Shown: positions 29,887-39,041 of the stretch, piece by piece | How the letters are laid out: every line of letters begins with the position of its first letter | How positions within the stretch are numbered: position 1 is the first letter of the stretch | Assembly (NCBI GenBank): GCA_963724735.1 | Contig: CAVRVX010000005.1 | Span: forward strand, 51,539 to 115,538 | From: Rhodoplanes sp963724735 | Lineage (GTDB): Bacteria > Pseudomonadota > Alphaproteobacteria > Rhizobiales > Xanthobacteraceae | DNA: 64,000 nt | Direction: 5' to 3' | Program-made: the position numbers and the translations under genes | The notes under the pieces: model-generated | Databases searched by the model: none | Told to the model about the DNA's origin: nothing | The model's input: only the letters and a program-made list of their open reading frames with translations

Positions 29887-29933
29887 TTTGTTCGAAGGCC
29901 GGGAAGAGGTCCCGGCTTGATGGCTCGAACAAA
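29887..29933. repeat. two-tier palindrome in front of the recombinase gene
   Basis: Outer arms TTTGTTCGA (29887-29895) and TCGAACAAA (29925-29933); inner arms CCGGGA (29899-29904) and TCCCGG (29910-29915). It ends 12 bp before the ATG of the broken tyrosine recombinase. It could be a terminal structure of the IS91-like element or a regulatory hairpin. Confidence 0.6.
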
Positions 29934-29944
29934 GGATGACATCG

Positions 29945-30789
29945 ATGACACCGTTACGCGCAAGGATGATCGAAGACATGACGCTGGCCGGTTTTGCGCC
30001 CAGGACTTAGGAGGTTTATCTTCAGGCGGTACGCCGGCTCGCCGCGCATTATAAGCGCTCACCCGATCTGCTCAGCGAGGAGGAAGTGCGCGCCTATGTG
30101 CTGCATCTTCGCGATCAGCGCGGTGTGGCGCGCGGCACCTTCAAGACCAATCATGGCGGCATTCGGTTTCTCTATCTCAGGACGCTTGATCGCGACTGGC
30201 CGCTATTTTCAAAAAAAGAGTCCGCGCGCCCAGGAAGCAGCGTCTGCCCGCCGTACTGTCGGACGCTGAGATCCGCGCACTCCTTGGCTGCGTAAGGAAC
30301 CCCATCCATAGGACCTGCTTCGCGCTCATGTATGCCTGTGGCCTGCGCATCGGCGAGGCCGCAACCGTGGAAATCGCAAGCGTTGACCGCGCCAGTCTGC
30401 TGCTTCGGATCATCGGCAAGGGTGACAAGGAGCGCCGCGTGCCGCTGCCGCAGCCAATGCTCGATGATCTGCGTCGCCTTTGGCTGACCCACCGCAACCA
30501 GCGCTGGCTCTGCCCTGATCGCCTCCGCACCGGGCCGGTCAGCAAGAATGCGCTGTGGCGCACCTTCCGTCTCAGTGTTCGCGCGGCGGGCATCACACGG
30601 CCGGTCAGCCCGCATGCTCTGCGGCATAGCTATGCGACTCGACTTCTGGAAAGCGGCGTCGATACGAGGGTCGTGCAAATCCTGCTCGGCCACGTCAACA
30701 TCGCGACGACCGCCATCTATATGCACCTGACCGAGCCGACCCGGGCATCGCTCAAAAGCATCCTCGATAAGCTGATGACCGGCCTGTGA
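29945..30789 (+). pseudogene. tyrosine recombinase (XerC/D-like, IS91-associated), nonsense and frameshift
   Basis: From the ATG at 29945 the frame reads 21 codons, hits TAG at 30008-30010 (context APRT-stop-EVYLQAVRRLAAHY, probably CAG to TAG), then continues to a run of seven A at about 30211-30217. There the frame must shift to reach KQRLPAVLSDAEIRALL. The catalytic core is otherwise complete: YACGLRIGEA (first Arg), GKGDKERRVPLP, HALRHSYATRLL (HxxR) and LLGHVNIATTAIYMHL (His and the Tyr nucleophile). It lies directly before an IS91 transposase, a pairing seen in IS91-like elements. Two lesions make it inactive as read. Confidence 0.8.
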
Positions 30790-30804
30790 CGGCGGACATC
30801 GGCC

Positions 30805-31950
30805 GTGATCGAGGTTGCGGAGGTCTTCCGCCGCTTCGCGGACGACTACCTGTCGGCTCATGATGCTGGCAAAGGGGGCGCGTCGATGCTGCCTTCGCAT
30901 CGGCGCGCCATCACCGACATTCTGGGCTGCCGCACCGAAGCGCTCGGCGGCCACCTCTGGCGCTGCGACGCGTGCAGCGCCGAGGTCTATTCCTACCATT
31001 CTTGCAAGAACCGCAGCTGTCCTAAATGCCATACTGATCAGACCAAGCGCTGGCTTGAGGCGCGTAAGATCGAGATGCTGCCGTGCCGCTATTTCCACGT
31101 CACCATCACGGTGCCCGAGGAACTCAGGGATATGCTGCGAGCTAACCAGCGCGACGGCTACGCCCTTTTGATGAAGGCCGCCGCTGAGTCCATCATCGAG
31201 ATCGCCCGTGATTTACGATACGTCGGCGCCACCGTCGGCGTGCTCGCCGTCCTACATACCTGGACACAGCAGCTCAATTACCACCCCCATGTCCATTGTC
31301 TGGTGACCGGCGGCGGTGTCTCCGACGATGGCAGCCATTGGCATCCCGCGCGCAACGGCTTTCTGGTTCCGGTCCAGGCCCTGGCCAAGCTTGTGCGCGG
31401 CAAGCTCAAGGCCGCGCTCGCAAAGCGCCGTCCGGATTCGGTCTTGCCGAAAGCTGCGTGGAGGAAACCCTGGGTCGTGCACTGTACTGCCTGGGGCGAA
31501 GGCGATGAGGCCGTGCTCCGCTATCTCGCCCGCTACGTGTTCCGCGTCGCCATCACCAACAACCGCATTGTCGGTCTCGACGACAAAGGCATCACCATCC
31601 GCCACAAAGATCGTAAGTCGATGCAGTGGCGGACCACCCGCTTGACCGGCCACGAGTTCATGCGCCGTTTCCTGCAGCACGTGTTACCCAAAGGCCTGCA
31701 CAAGGTTCGTTACTACGGCCTCTGGCACCCAGCTCGGCGCGAGCACGCTCAACGAGCCCGTCTCATGCTCTTGCTCGACCGTCCACCAACGCCGTCTCCA
31801 GCCACACGATCCGCCGAGACGGTCGACCGCGCCACTGATCGGTCGGCTAATCACACTCCATTCGACGAGACGCGGATCTGCCCGCGCTGTCAGCAGGGCC
31901 GTCTCGTTCGCGCCAGCCGCCTTTACCCCAAACAGGCAAGCGGACCATGA
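30805..31950 (+). CDS. IS91-family transposase (Y2 rolling-circle type)
   Basis: 381 residues starting at GTG 30805, 15 bp after the recombinase frame ends. The N-terminal zinc-binding domain has CDAC, a HSCKNRSCPKC knuckle and nearby His residues. The HUH motif is HPHVHCLVTGGG. The tyrosine region LRYLARYVFRVAI supplies the two candidate nucleophiles, and a C-terminal CPRCQQG closes the protein. Such enzymes move one strand by rolling circle and can mobilise neighbouring DNA. The gene looks intact. Confidence 0.9.
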   Translation: MIEVAEVFRRFADDYLSAHDAGKGGASMLPSHRRAITDILGCRTEALGGHLWRCDACSAEVYSYHSCKNRSCPKCHTDQTKRWLEARKIEMLPCRYFHVTITVPEELRDMLRANQRDGYALLMKAAAESIIEIARDLRYVGATVGVLAVLHTWTQQLNYHPHVHCLVTGGGVSDDGSHWHPARNGFLVPVQALAKLVRGKLKAALAKRRPDSVLPKAAWRKPWVVHCTAWGEGDEAVLRYLARYVFRVAITNNRIVGLDDKGITIRHKDRKSMQWRTTRLTGHEFMRRFLQHVLPKGLHKVRYYGLWHPARREHAQRARLMLLLDRPPTPSPATRSAETVDRATDRSANHTPFDETRICPRCQQGRLVRASRLYPKQASGP

Positions 31951-32562
31951 CCCCTATTGTCTTGCCGCAACAATCATCACGGCTGTCGTCCCGGCGTGCT
32001 CCGGTCATGCCACGCCCGCCCCGTGCTTGCCGTTCACCGGCCTCCGCCTTGTCGTCCCGGAATCTCCAGCATCCGCTTACGATTACCCCACCTCTTAACC
32101 GGGATGGCGACCATCCATCGGCCAACACCATTCGTTCGGGCCGCCAATCCGAGCGCCAACGATCGAGCCCTCAACTGAAAATTCCATAGAATCCCGCCGG
32201 ACGTACCCACCGCGTTCAGTCGAACCGAGTTTCTGCATCGGCTACGCAATGCAGAAACTCTTAATTCGTTCGCTTGCGCTCGCCTCTCTCAACCATGCCT
32301 GCCGGGATCATGTCCCGACGTTTCCGCAACGCTCACCACCAACGCTTTTGACGAAAGCAGCTTGCGGTGGCTTGAGATCAACACCTGATTGCCGACCTCG
32401 AAGGGCCTACCTTCATCTCCCATACAGTTGCGCACCGTCACAGGAACGGCGCTCGTGACACAAGACCCGGCGCGAAATATGTTCGGCGCGATTTTGCGGA
32501 CGATTTCTGAGGCGATTTTTTCGAATTAAGCATCGTGACACGCCCGGTCTACGAGAGGCGAG
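31951..32562. other. 612-bp gap after the IS91 transposase
   Basis: No gene recognised. It holds the palindrome at 32227-32260 and presumably one end of the IS91 element. The left end of the following IS630 could not be located: a partner for that element's right end TGCCGCTGGTATAATT was not found. Confidence 0.4.
32227..32260. repeat. perfect 12-bp inverted repeat, possible IS91 end hairpin
   Basis: GAGTTTCTGCAT (32227-32238), ten-base loop, ATGCAGAAACTC (32249-32260). It is located 277 bp after the IS91 transposase stop, where the terIS or oriIS end of such an element might lie. It has no T run, so it is not a typical terminator. Confidence 0.5.
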
Positions 32563-33607
32563 ATGGCGGCGGTTGCGGTTACTCGGACGGAATTGACGGC
32601 GGCGCAGTTGCGGCGAGCGGCGACGCGCACGCAGGACGCCAATGCGGCGCGTCGGATGTTGGCGCTGGCACTGGTGATGGAAGGCAAGTCGCGGAGCGAG
32701 GCTGCGGCGGCGTGCGGGATGGACCGGCAGACCTTGCGCGATTGGGTGCACCGCTACAACGCGGAGGGCGTGGCGGGGCTTTCGGACCGATCGGCTCCGG
32801 GAGCGCGGCCTCGTCTGTCGGCGGAACAGATGCGGGAAGTGGCTGAGCTGGTGCGGCAAGGCCCCAGCCTTACGGAGCACGGCGTGGTGCGGTGGCGGCG
32901 GATCGACCTGTCGCGCGTGATCGCGCAGCGCTACGGGGTCACGCTCGCCGAGCGGTCGGTTGGCGACTTGCTGCGCCGTCTCGGCTTCCGGCGCGTGTCG
33001 GTGCGGCCGCGCTGTCCTGAGCAGGACGGCGCGCTGCAGGAGGCTCACAAAAAACTTCCCCGATCTGGTCGCGGCCTGCATCCCGTCGCACGCGCGCGGC
33101 AAACCGATCGAACTGTGGTGGCAGGACGAAGCGCGCGTCGGTCAGCAAGGCACGTTGACCCGCGTCTGGGCCGAGCGCGGCAGCCGGCCGCGCGATCAGC
33201 GCTACGACTGGGCCTATCTGTTCGGCGCGGTCTGTCCCGCGCGCGACCTCGGCGCTGCGCTCGTCCTGCCCAAGGCCGATGCCGAGGCGATGAACCTGCA
33301 CCTCGCCGAGATCAGCCGCATCGTCACGCCCGACAGCCACGCCGTCGTTCTGCTCGACGGTGCCGGCTGGCATCAGACCGGCGGCAAACTGAACGTCCCT
33401 GACAACATCAGCCTGCTCAAACTGCCGACCTACTCGCCCGAGCTCAACCCGGCGGAAAACATCTGGCAGTTCTTGCGCCAGAACCACCTCAGCAATCGCG
33501 TGTTCGACGGCTATGACGCCATCGTCGACGCCTGCTGCGATGCCTGGAACGCGCTCGCCGCCGAGCCCGGCCGCATCCAGTCCATCGCAACCCGACCTTG
33601 GGCCTAA
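32563..33607 (+). CDS. IS630-family transposase read through a poly-A frameshift
   Basis: The first frame (32563 to about 33054) carries the helix-turn-helix half (MLALALVMEGKSRSEAAAACGMDRQTLRDWVHRYNAEGVAGL). The second, ending at 33607, carries the DDE half: WWQDEARVGQ (Asp/Glu), VVLLDGAGWH (Asp) and SPELNPAENIWQFLR (Glu). The switch lies in AAAAAAC at 33049-33055, where KNFPD must be read in the +1 frame. The decayed IS630 at 50-51 kb has its switch at the same protein position on an A7 run, which favours programmed slippage over random damage. The right end is near 33625; the left end was not found. Confidence 0.75.
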
Positions 33608-33678
33608 TGCCGCTGGTATAATTCGATGGCGATAACGCTAAAACAAACCGAGGCGCTTCCGGCGAGTTATCCGATGGC

Positions 33679-34152
33679 GTGATCACAGGGGATGCGCTTG
33701 CGGCGATTTGGCAACGGATCGAATCTTACGTTGCTGTTCGATGGACGCCGCGGGAAGTGATTTGGATTATCGAGGGTCCGGGCGAATGGTGCCCGCCTTT
33801 GTCACCGGCGACGATTTCGACGGTCGAGGTTTGGAGTTCGGCCGGCGAGTGGGAAAGTGCGACGCCGCTCGATTCGCTACTTGGCGGATATTGGCTCAGC
33901 GCGACGGGACCGTTTAAATTTGTTGGTACAGTGGGTGCCGGCGCTGTGCCAACAGCCACGATCGCCGAAGCGTTTCGCCGGTTGCGTGCATATGTGGCGG
34001 CCGATCGCGGGCTTGCCGGTGCGAGTAGCGAGAGCGTGAGCATTGGCGAAGCGATCCGCACCGAGTATCGCCGCGATCCGGCTTGGCTCGCGATGGCGCT
34101 GCAAAATTCTGGCGCGGCCGATTTACTTCGCCCATATCGAAGGGCCGCGTGA
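33679..34152 (+). CDS. phage-derived protein, head-tail connector-like (tentative)
   Basis: 157 residues. The composition and segments such as ESYVAVRWTPREVIWIIEG, VEVWSSAGEWESATP, GGYWLSATGPFKFVGTVG, AEAFRRLRAYVAA and AWLAMALQNSGAADLLRPYRRA resemble small structural proteins of rhizobial prophages that adjoin portal and capsid genes. The name is tentative. It is followed by a hairpin with a T-rich tail and then by the portal pseudogene. The frame itself is undamaged. Confidence 0.5.
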   Translation: MITGDALAAIWQRIESYVAVRWTPREVIWIIEGPGEWCPPLSPATISTVEVWSSAGEWESATPLDSLLGGYWLSATGPFKFVGTVGAGAVPTATIAEAFRRLRAYVAADRGLAGASSESVSIGEAIRTEYRRDPAWLAMALQNSGAADLLRPYRRAA

Positions 34153-34233
34153 TGGAACCTTCTCGGTGGATGGGTGTTGTAGTTGTGTTCGCGGCACGGC
34201 ATGGCGCGGCAGGGCTCGGCAAGGCATGGTTAA

Positions 34234-34271
34234 AAGGCTGTCCCTTCGGGGGCGGCCTCTTTTTATTTTTG
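34234..34271 (+). terminator. probable Rho-independent terminator after the phage gene
   Basis: Stem AGGCTGTCCC with a TTCG loop and GGGGGCGGCCT, followed by CTTTTTATTTTT. It lies about 80 bp downstream of the stop at 34152 and ends just before the portal pseudogene. Confidence 0.65.
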
Positions 34272-34281
34272 AGGCCTGAAA

Positions 34282-35334
34282 ATGTTCAATTAGTTTAGGC
34301 GACAAAAAATCGAGAAGCGATCCGCGGCGAGCGAATTCACAAGCGAAATAATCGCCGCGGAGAAAGCTACATCAGCGGCCGGCGCGGGCTCGCCAACTCA
34401 CGGCGACCGCTCAAGCTTGCATTAGTTTGTGGGAAAATGGTTTTTCTCTCGCTGATGTCACCGGCACCGATTTATTGGACCGTCGCACGCTGGCCCTGAT
34501 CGGCCGATCGCTCGCGCTCCGGGGCGAGTCGGTATTTCTGATCGATGATAACAGACTTATTGTGTGCAGTGATTGGGACGTTCGAACCCGATATGGCAAG
34601 CTGACCGCTTATCGCCTCAGCATCAGCGAGGCCGGCGGCGGCACGACACAGACGGCGCTTGCCGGCGAGGTGCTTCATGTGCGGATCGGTTGCGATCCCG
34701 CCGCGCCATATTTTGGCACAGCACCGTTGAAGCGAGCGAGCCTCACAGCAAGCCTATTGCACGCGGTCGAAAGCGCTTTGAGCGAGTGCTACGAAAACAT
34801 GCCGCTCGGCGGCCAAATCGCTCCCTATCCCGAGTCGCCTGACACTGACGTGACCGCCCTGGGAAGGTCATTCCGTGGGCAACGTGGTCGCGTCTTGCTT
34901 CGCGAATCGGTCGCTGTTTCTGCGGCAGGCGGGCCGACACCGCAATCGGATTGGCGACCGAGCGATGTCACGCCCGATTTACAGCGGAGCATGATCCGCG
35001 AGACATTGGACGCGAGCCGGTATGCGATCTGTGGCGCGTTTGGGGTTCTGCCCGCTTGGTTCAGCGCGCAAGGGCAAGGTCCGGCGATCAGAGAATGCCA
35101 GCGGCATCTCGCATCATGGACATTGCAGCCTGTGGCCATGCTTATCGCTGAGAAAGCGAGCGAAAAGCTTGGTAGCGAGATCAAGATTGATGTACAAGGC
35201 CGCTGCAAGCCTACGGTGCGGGTGGCCGGGCCAGGGCGATGTTGACCATTGTGCAGGCGCTCGCGACGGCCAAAGAAGCCGGGATTGCGCCGGCCGATCT
35301 GGCCAATTCCCTGAGTCTGGTCGATTGGGAGTGA
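34282..35334 (+). pseudogene. phage portal protein, one nonsense and several frameshifts
   Basis: Translation from ATG 34282 gives MFN, a TAG, then FRRQKIEKRSAASEFTSEIIAA in the same frame. A shifted frame gives ESYISGRRGLANS, another gives TATAQACISLWENGFSLADVTGTDLLDRRTLALIGRSLALRGES and the main body to about 35200. A last shift leads to LQAYGAGGRARAMLTIVQALATAKEAGIAPADLANSLSLVDWE and a stop at 35332-35334. Together this is a portal protein of the HK97 type, which forms the DNA entry ring of the phage head. At least three indels and one stop make it a clear relic. Confidence 0.78.
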
Positions 35335-35336
35335 CC

Positions 35337-35681
35337 ATGCCGACGCCCGACGAACTCGCTGAACAGGCCGGCCGGATGCATGCGGATCGCGTCGGTGCGT
35401 TGTTGGGGGAATTTCCACAAGAGGATTGGCAAGACGTGCTGGCGGTCGGGATCGCGGCCGCGCGATTTGTCGCGATCTTGCGCGAAGGATCATCCGTGCC
35501 CGATGAGGGACGGAACAGGGGAATTTTTTGGGAGCGAAAACAGGGAATTTTTGGCAAAGATCAGGGAATTTTCTCGTCTGAGCAGCAACGGCGATGGCCG
35601 CGACAATCAAAGTGGCCGCTTACTGGGGCGGTGAAATTTTCGGAAGCGACAACAATCAGACGCTTACGCACCTGTCGTTAG
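35337..35681 (+). CDS. small prophage-type protein with a decayed repeat tail
   Basis: The ATG starts 3 bp after the portal stop. The first 60 codons (MPTPDELAEQAGRMHADRV, QDVLAVGIAAARFVAILRE) form a plausible small helical protein of the kind that follows portal genes in rhizobial prophages. From about codon 60 the reading enters the GAATTTT repeat (GIFWERKQGIFGKDQGIFSSEQ), which looks like non-native DNA joined to the gene, and then drifts to a stop. The native C-terminus has therefore probably been lost. Confidence 0.45.
   Translation: MPTPDELAEQAGRMHADRVGALLGEFPQEDWQDVLAVGIAAARFVAILREGSSVPDEGRNRGIFWERKQGIFGKDQGIFSSEQQRRWPRQSKWPLTGAVKFSEATTIRRLRTCR
35514..35584 (+). repeat. three imperfect tandem copies of a CAGGGAATTTT unit
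   Basis: (C)AGGGAATTTT recurs at about 35517, 35541 and 35564, a period of 23-24 bp, with diverged spacers (TTGGGAGCGAAAA, TGGCAAAGAT). Similar GGAATTTT repeats are familiar from rhizobial genomes near insertion sequences. Their origin is not established here. Confidence 0.6.
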
Positions 35682-35745
35682 AAAAGATGGGCCGCTCGGC
35701 CGAGCGATCCAGCGGCATGGAGCCATCATCACTGTGCCGATTTTG

Positions 35746-36006
35746 TCAGGACTGCATCATTGCTACGCGCGGACATAATTTTCGGGAGGGACAGGTGATC
35801 CGCTCCAGCGTCGCGGCGACCGCATTCGAGGGAATGGCTTCCTCATCCACGAGCAGCTGCAATTCCTCGGCGATCAGACGAAGCCCATGCGCCAGAATCT
35901 GATCGCTCACATCGCACAGGCGAACCGGAAAGCCGTGAAGCGCAAAGCACTCGGCGATGCCATGCCCCATCGTGCCGCCGCCGATCACTGCGATGGTCTT
36001 GATCAT
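35746..36006 (-). pseudogene. 3-hydroxyacyl-CoA dehydrogenase, truncated after the NAD-binding start
   Basis: The start at 36006 overlaps the E1 gene stop (ATGA), so it was the next gene of the catabolic operon. The first 75 residues show the Rossmann start KTIAVIGGGTMGHGIAECFALHGFPVRLCDVS of the FadB/Hbd family. After TLERITCPS the reading is foreign and stops at codon 87, whereas the family is about 280-320 residues long. The missing catalytic His and C-terminal domain show it is inactive. The break at about 35780 is the edge of the mobile zone. Confidence 0.8.
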
Positions 36007-38252
36007 GCGACACCCCGCCAGGCTGCTGATGGATAAGATACGCCCGGGTGACGCTTGCTCCGTTCGTTGTCTGCGACCGGCATGCCCTTCCCGGCCATGC
36101 ACACCGCAATCCCGTGCATCACCTCTTCGGTACCGGCGAAAGCCGCACGTTCGAGCACCTTGGAGATGGTAGGCGCCGCCTCGGCGCCATGAACGCGCTG
36201 CACCGGCTGATCGAGCCAGTCCATCAAGCGGCGCTGGATTTCGTCGGCAAGAAAGCCGCCATAAGACGTGCCGATCGGACCTTGCTCGACAATCAGCACA
36301 TTATTGGTTTTCCGGATGCTCGCCCCGATAGTCTCCCAGTCGAGCGAAGCGCGGTCGAGCGAGCGCAGATCGATAATCTCGACATCGAGCCCGAACCGGC
36401 CCACCGCTTCGACAGCGCGATGCACCATCGCCGAATAGGTCAGCAAGGTGATTTGCGATCCCGGCCGCACGATACGCGCCTTCCCGATCGGGATGATGAA
36501 GTCGAGATCGTCGATCGGACTCAATCCGGTCCACTGGTAGAGATCGACATGCTCGATCACCAAGACCGGATCGTTGCAACGGATCGCGGCATTCATCAGC
36601 CCGACGTAGTCGAAGGGCGTTGCGGGGGCGACGATCCGCCAGCCCGGCGATGTGGCAAAGACGCCGGCCGGGTCGAGCGAATGCTGCGAGCCGTAACCCG
36701 TACCCATCGCGATCTTGGCTCGCAGCACGAGGGGGACGTCGGTGTCGGCGCCGAACATATGCCGCGCCTTGCCGATCTGATTGAAAACCTGATCGGCGGC
36801 CACCCACATGAAGTCCGCGTACATGAATTCGACGATCGGGCGAAAGCGTCCATCCATCGCGAGCCCGCCACCGAGGCCGATGAAGGCGCCTTCGCTGATC
36901 GGCGTGCCGAAAGCGCGGTCGGGAAAGGCTGCGGCAAGCCCGCGAGTGGCGCCATTGGTGCCGCCCTTGAGCCGATGGATATCCTCGCCCAGGATGACAA
37001 GCGTCGGATCGGTCGCGAAACGCCGGTTGAGGACATCGGCAATCACATCGACAAACTTGCGTTCTTGCAGCTTTCCGGTGAAGGCAGCCTCTTCTTCGAT
37101 ACGAGCGCCCGCCAATTCCGAAAGATCGCCGCGGACACCGTGATCGACATAGCTCACGTCCGGCCAAAGTCCGGGCTTGATCCGCCGGCGATTGCCGTGC
37201 GGTTCGACCAGCCGGGCGGCGACGTCCGCCATCACAGTGACACAGCGTTCGCGCAGCGCGTCGACGTCGCTCTGCGTGAGCACGCTTCGTGCGACGAGGG
37301 CGCGCGCGGTGCGGTCGATCGGATCGCGCGCTCGCCACGACGCCTCCTCCTCCTTGGTGCGGTAGCCGAATGCCGAGCCCGGGAACGGACCGTTCTGGTG
37401 GAAGTAACGATAGACTTCCGCCTCGATCACGGCCGGTCCGCGGCCTTGGCGGGCAAGCGCAACGGCCTCCTTCGTCGCGAGATGGACGGCGAGCGGATCC
37501 ATGCCGTCGACCCGCCAGGCGGGGATGCCGAAGCCGGGCCCGCGTCCCGACAACCGCGTCTCGCGGGTCGCTTCCTGCACTGTCGTCGCGACCGCGTATC
37601 CGTTGTTCTCGATGAAGAAGATCATCGGCAGCGACCACGCCGCCGCGAGATTCAGCGTTTCCAGCACGGCGCCGATATTAACGGCGCCATCGCCGAAATA
37701 GCTGATGACTACGTCATCGGCGCCGGCGAGCTTGTGCGCGAAGGCTGCGCCCGCGGCGAGCGGCACGCCGCCGCCGACGATCGCGTTGGTGCCAATTGCG
37801 CCCGCCTCGCCCCAGCGCAGATGCATAGATCCGCCGCGGCCATGACCGAAGCCGGGATCGAGGCCCAAGATTTCGGCGAGCGAGCGAAACAAGAGATCTT
37901 CGGTGCCGGGCGGGAACGGCGCGGTCGCTGTCAGGCCGGGAGCGACATACGAAAGCGCCTTGGCCAAGAACTGGTGATGACCGCGATGCGAGCCGTTGAC
38001 CTGATCCGTCGTTCGCAGGCCCACGATCGAGCCGGCCGCGCCGCCTTCCTGTCCGATCGAGGAGTGCGCCGGGCCATGGACCAGCCCTTCCCCGGCGAGT
38101 TCCAGAACCGTCTCCTCGAAGGCGCGGATCACGCTCATCTGCGCCAGCAGCTCTTGCAGCAGCGCGGGATCGACGTTGTCCCAGTCGGCCTGCGTGGTCC
38201 GCAGTTCGGTCCAAGGCGCTGACGGTCTCAGCGCGATCCGCTCCGGCATCAT
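36003..38252 (-). CDS. fused E1 alpha-beta thiamine-dependent 2-oxoacid dehydrogenase-like protein
   Basis: 749 residues joining the alpha and beta subunits of an E1 component, which decarboxylates a 2-oxoacid or acetoin using thiamine diphosphate. The alpha half (about 25-345) has HGPAHSSIGQEG, GSHRGHHQ, the GDGAVNIGAVLETLNLA...FIENN thiamine motif and RYFHQNGPFPGS. The beta half (about 385-715) has DPTLVILGEDIH, ISEGAFIGLGGGLAMDG, VVEFMYADFM-like text and DVEIIDLRSLDRASLDWETI. GGAGAGCG precedes tandem ATGs at 38252/38249. No E2 or E3 genes follow, so partner subunits must lie elsewhere or the enzyme acts alone. Part of the minus-strand operon. Confidence 0.88.
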   Translation of the reverse strand: MMPERIALRPSAPWTELRTTQADWDNVDPALLQELLAQMSVIRAFEETVLELAGEGLVHGPAHSSIGQEGGAAGSIVGLRTTDQVNGSHRGHHQFLAKALSYVAPGLTATAPFPPGTEDLLFRSLAEILGLDPGFGHGRGGSMHLRWGEAGAIGTNAIVGGGVPLAAGAAFAHKLAGADDVVISYFGDGAVNIGAVLETLNLAAAWSLPMIFFIENNGYAVATTVQEATRETRLSGRGPGFGIPAWRVDGMDPLAVHLATKEAVALARQGRGPAVIEAEVYRYFHQNGPFPGSAFGYRTKEEEASWRARDPIDRTARALVARSVLTQSDVDALRERCVTVMADVAARLVEPHGNRRRIKPGLWPDVSYVDHGVRGDLSELAGARIEEEAAFTGKLQERKFVDVIADVLNRRFATDPTLVILGEDIHRLKGGTNGATRGLAAAFPDRAFGTPISEGAFIGLGGGLAMDGRFRPIVEFMYADFMWVAADQVFNQIGKARHMFGADTDVPLVLRAKIAMGTGYGSQHSLDPAGVFATSPGWRIVAPATPFDYVGLMNAAIRCNDPVLVIEHVDLYQWTGLSPIDDLDFIIPIGKARIVRPGSQITLLTYSAMVHRAVEAVGRFGLDVEIIDLRSLDRASLDWETIGASIRKTNNVLIVEQGPIGTSYGGFLADEIQRRLMDWLDQPVQRVHGAEAAPTISKVLERAAFAGTEEVMHGIAVCMAGKGMPVADNERSKRHPGVSYPSAAWRGVA

Positions 38253-38279
38253 CGCTCTCCTGACCCGTAAGGAAATGGC

Positions 38280-39041
38280 TCAGACATAGCCATACGCCGT
38301 CCAGCCGCCATCCGCAGTGACCACCTGTCCGGTGATTGCACTCGCTGCGTCGGAGGCGAGGAATGCCGCAACTTGAGCGATCTCCTCCGGCTCGACCAAG
38401 CGGCCGATCGGCGTGCGGCGCTCGAGTGCGCTCACATCAAGCCGTCCGCGCGCGGCGAGATCCTCCACCAGCGCGGTGCGCACATAGCCGGGCGCAATCG
38501 CATTGACCCGGACGCCGTATTTCGCCCATTCGATCGCGAGCACCTTGGCCATCATTGCGACGCCGGCCTTGGACACGCAGTAGCCGACCCGCTCCGGCGC
38601 AGCGACGACGCCATACAGCGAGGACGTCACCATGATCGAACCGCTGCCTTGCGGCACCATGCGCCGACCGGCCTCCTGCATGGTGAGGAATGCTCCGGTG
38701 AGATTGATGTTGATAACGCGATCCCACTCCTCGTCGGCGACGTCGAGCGTCGGCCGGTTCTGGGAAACCCCCGCATTGGCGACCGCAATATCGATGCGGC
38801 CGAAGCGCGCGACCGCCGCATCGAAGGCGGCGGCGACTTCAGCGCGTTCGGTGACCGACCCGAGCACGGCGATGGCATCGCCGAGCTCGGCGGCGCGTTC
38901 TTTTGCCGCCGGATCGACATCCAGGATAGCGACCGTCGCGCCCGCCGCGCGAAAAGCACGCGCCATGGCGAGGCCGAGCCCCGACGCGGCACCCGTAACA
39001 AGCGCGCAGCGACCCTCGAGCGAGATACCGGTGGTGCTCAC
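38280..39041 (-). CDS. SDR family oxidoreductase
   Basis: 253 residues, a classical short-chain dehydrogenase/reductase. The cofactor motif is TGAASGLG (17-24), the NAG motif is VANAGVSQN, the catalytic Ser lies in TSSLYG and the YxxxK pair is YCVSKAG. ILDVDP at the second strand end suggests NAD rather than NADP. The C-terminus ITGQVVTADGGWTAYGYV is typical. The GTG start overlaps the stop of the shikimate-dehydrogenase-like gene (GTGA), so they are coupled. The substrate is probably a hydroxyl intermediate of the same pathway. Confidence 0.92.
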   Translation of the reverse strand: MSTTGISLEGRCALVTGAASGLGLAMARAFRAAGATVAILDVDPAAKERAAELGDAIAVLGSVTERAEVAAAFDAAVARFGRIDIAVANAGVSQNRPTLDVADEEWDRVININLTGAFLTMQEAGRRMVPQGSGSIMVTSSLYGVVAAPERVGYCVSKAGVAMMAKVLAIEWAKYGVRVNAIAPGYVRTALVEDLAARGRLDVSALERRTPIGRLVEPEEIAQVAAFLASDAASAITGQVVTADGGWTAYGYV

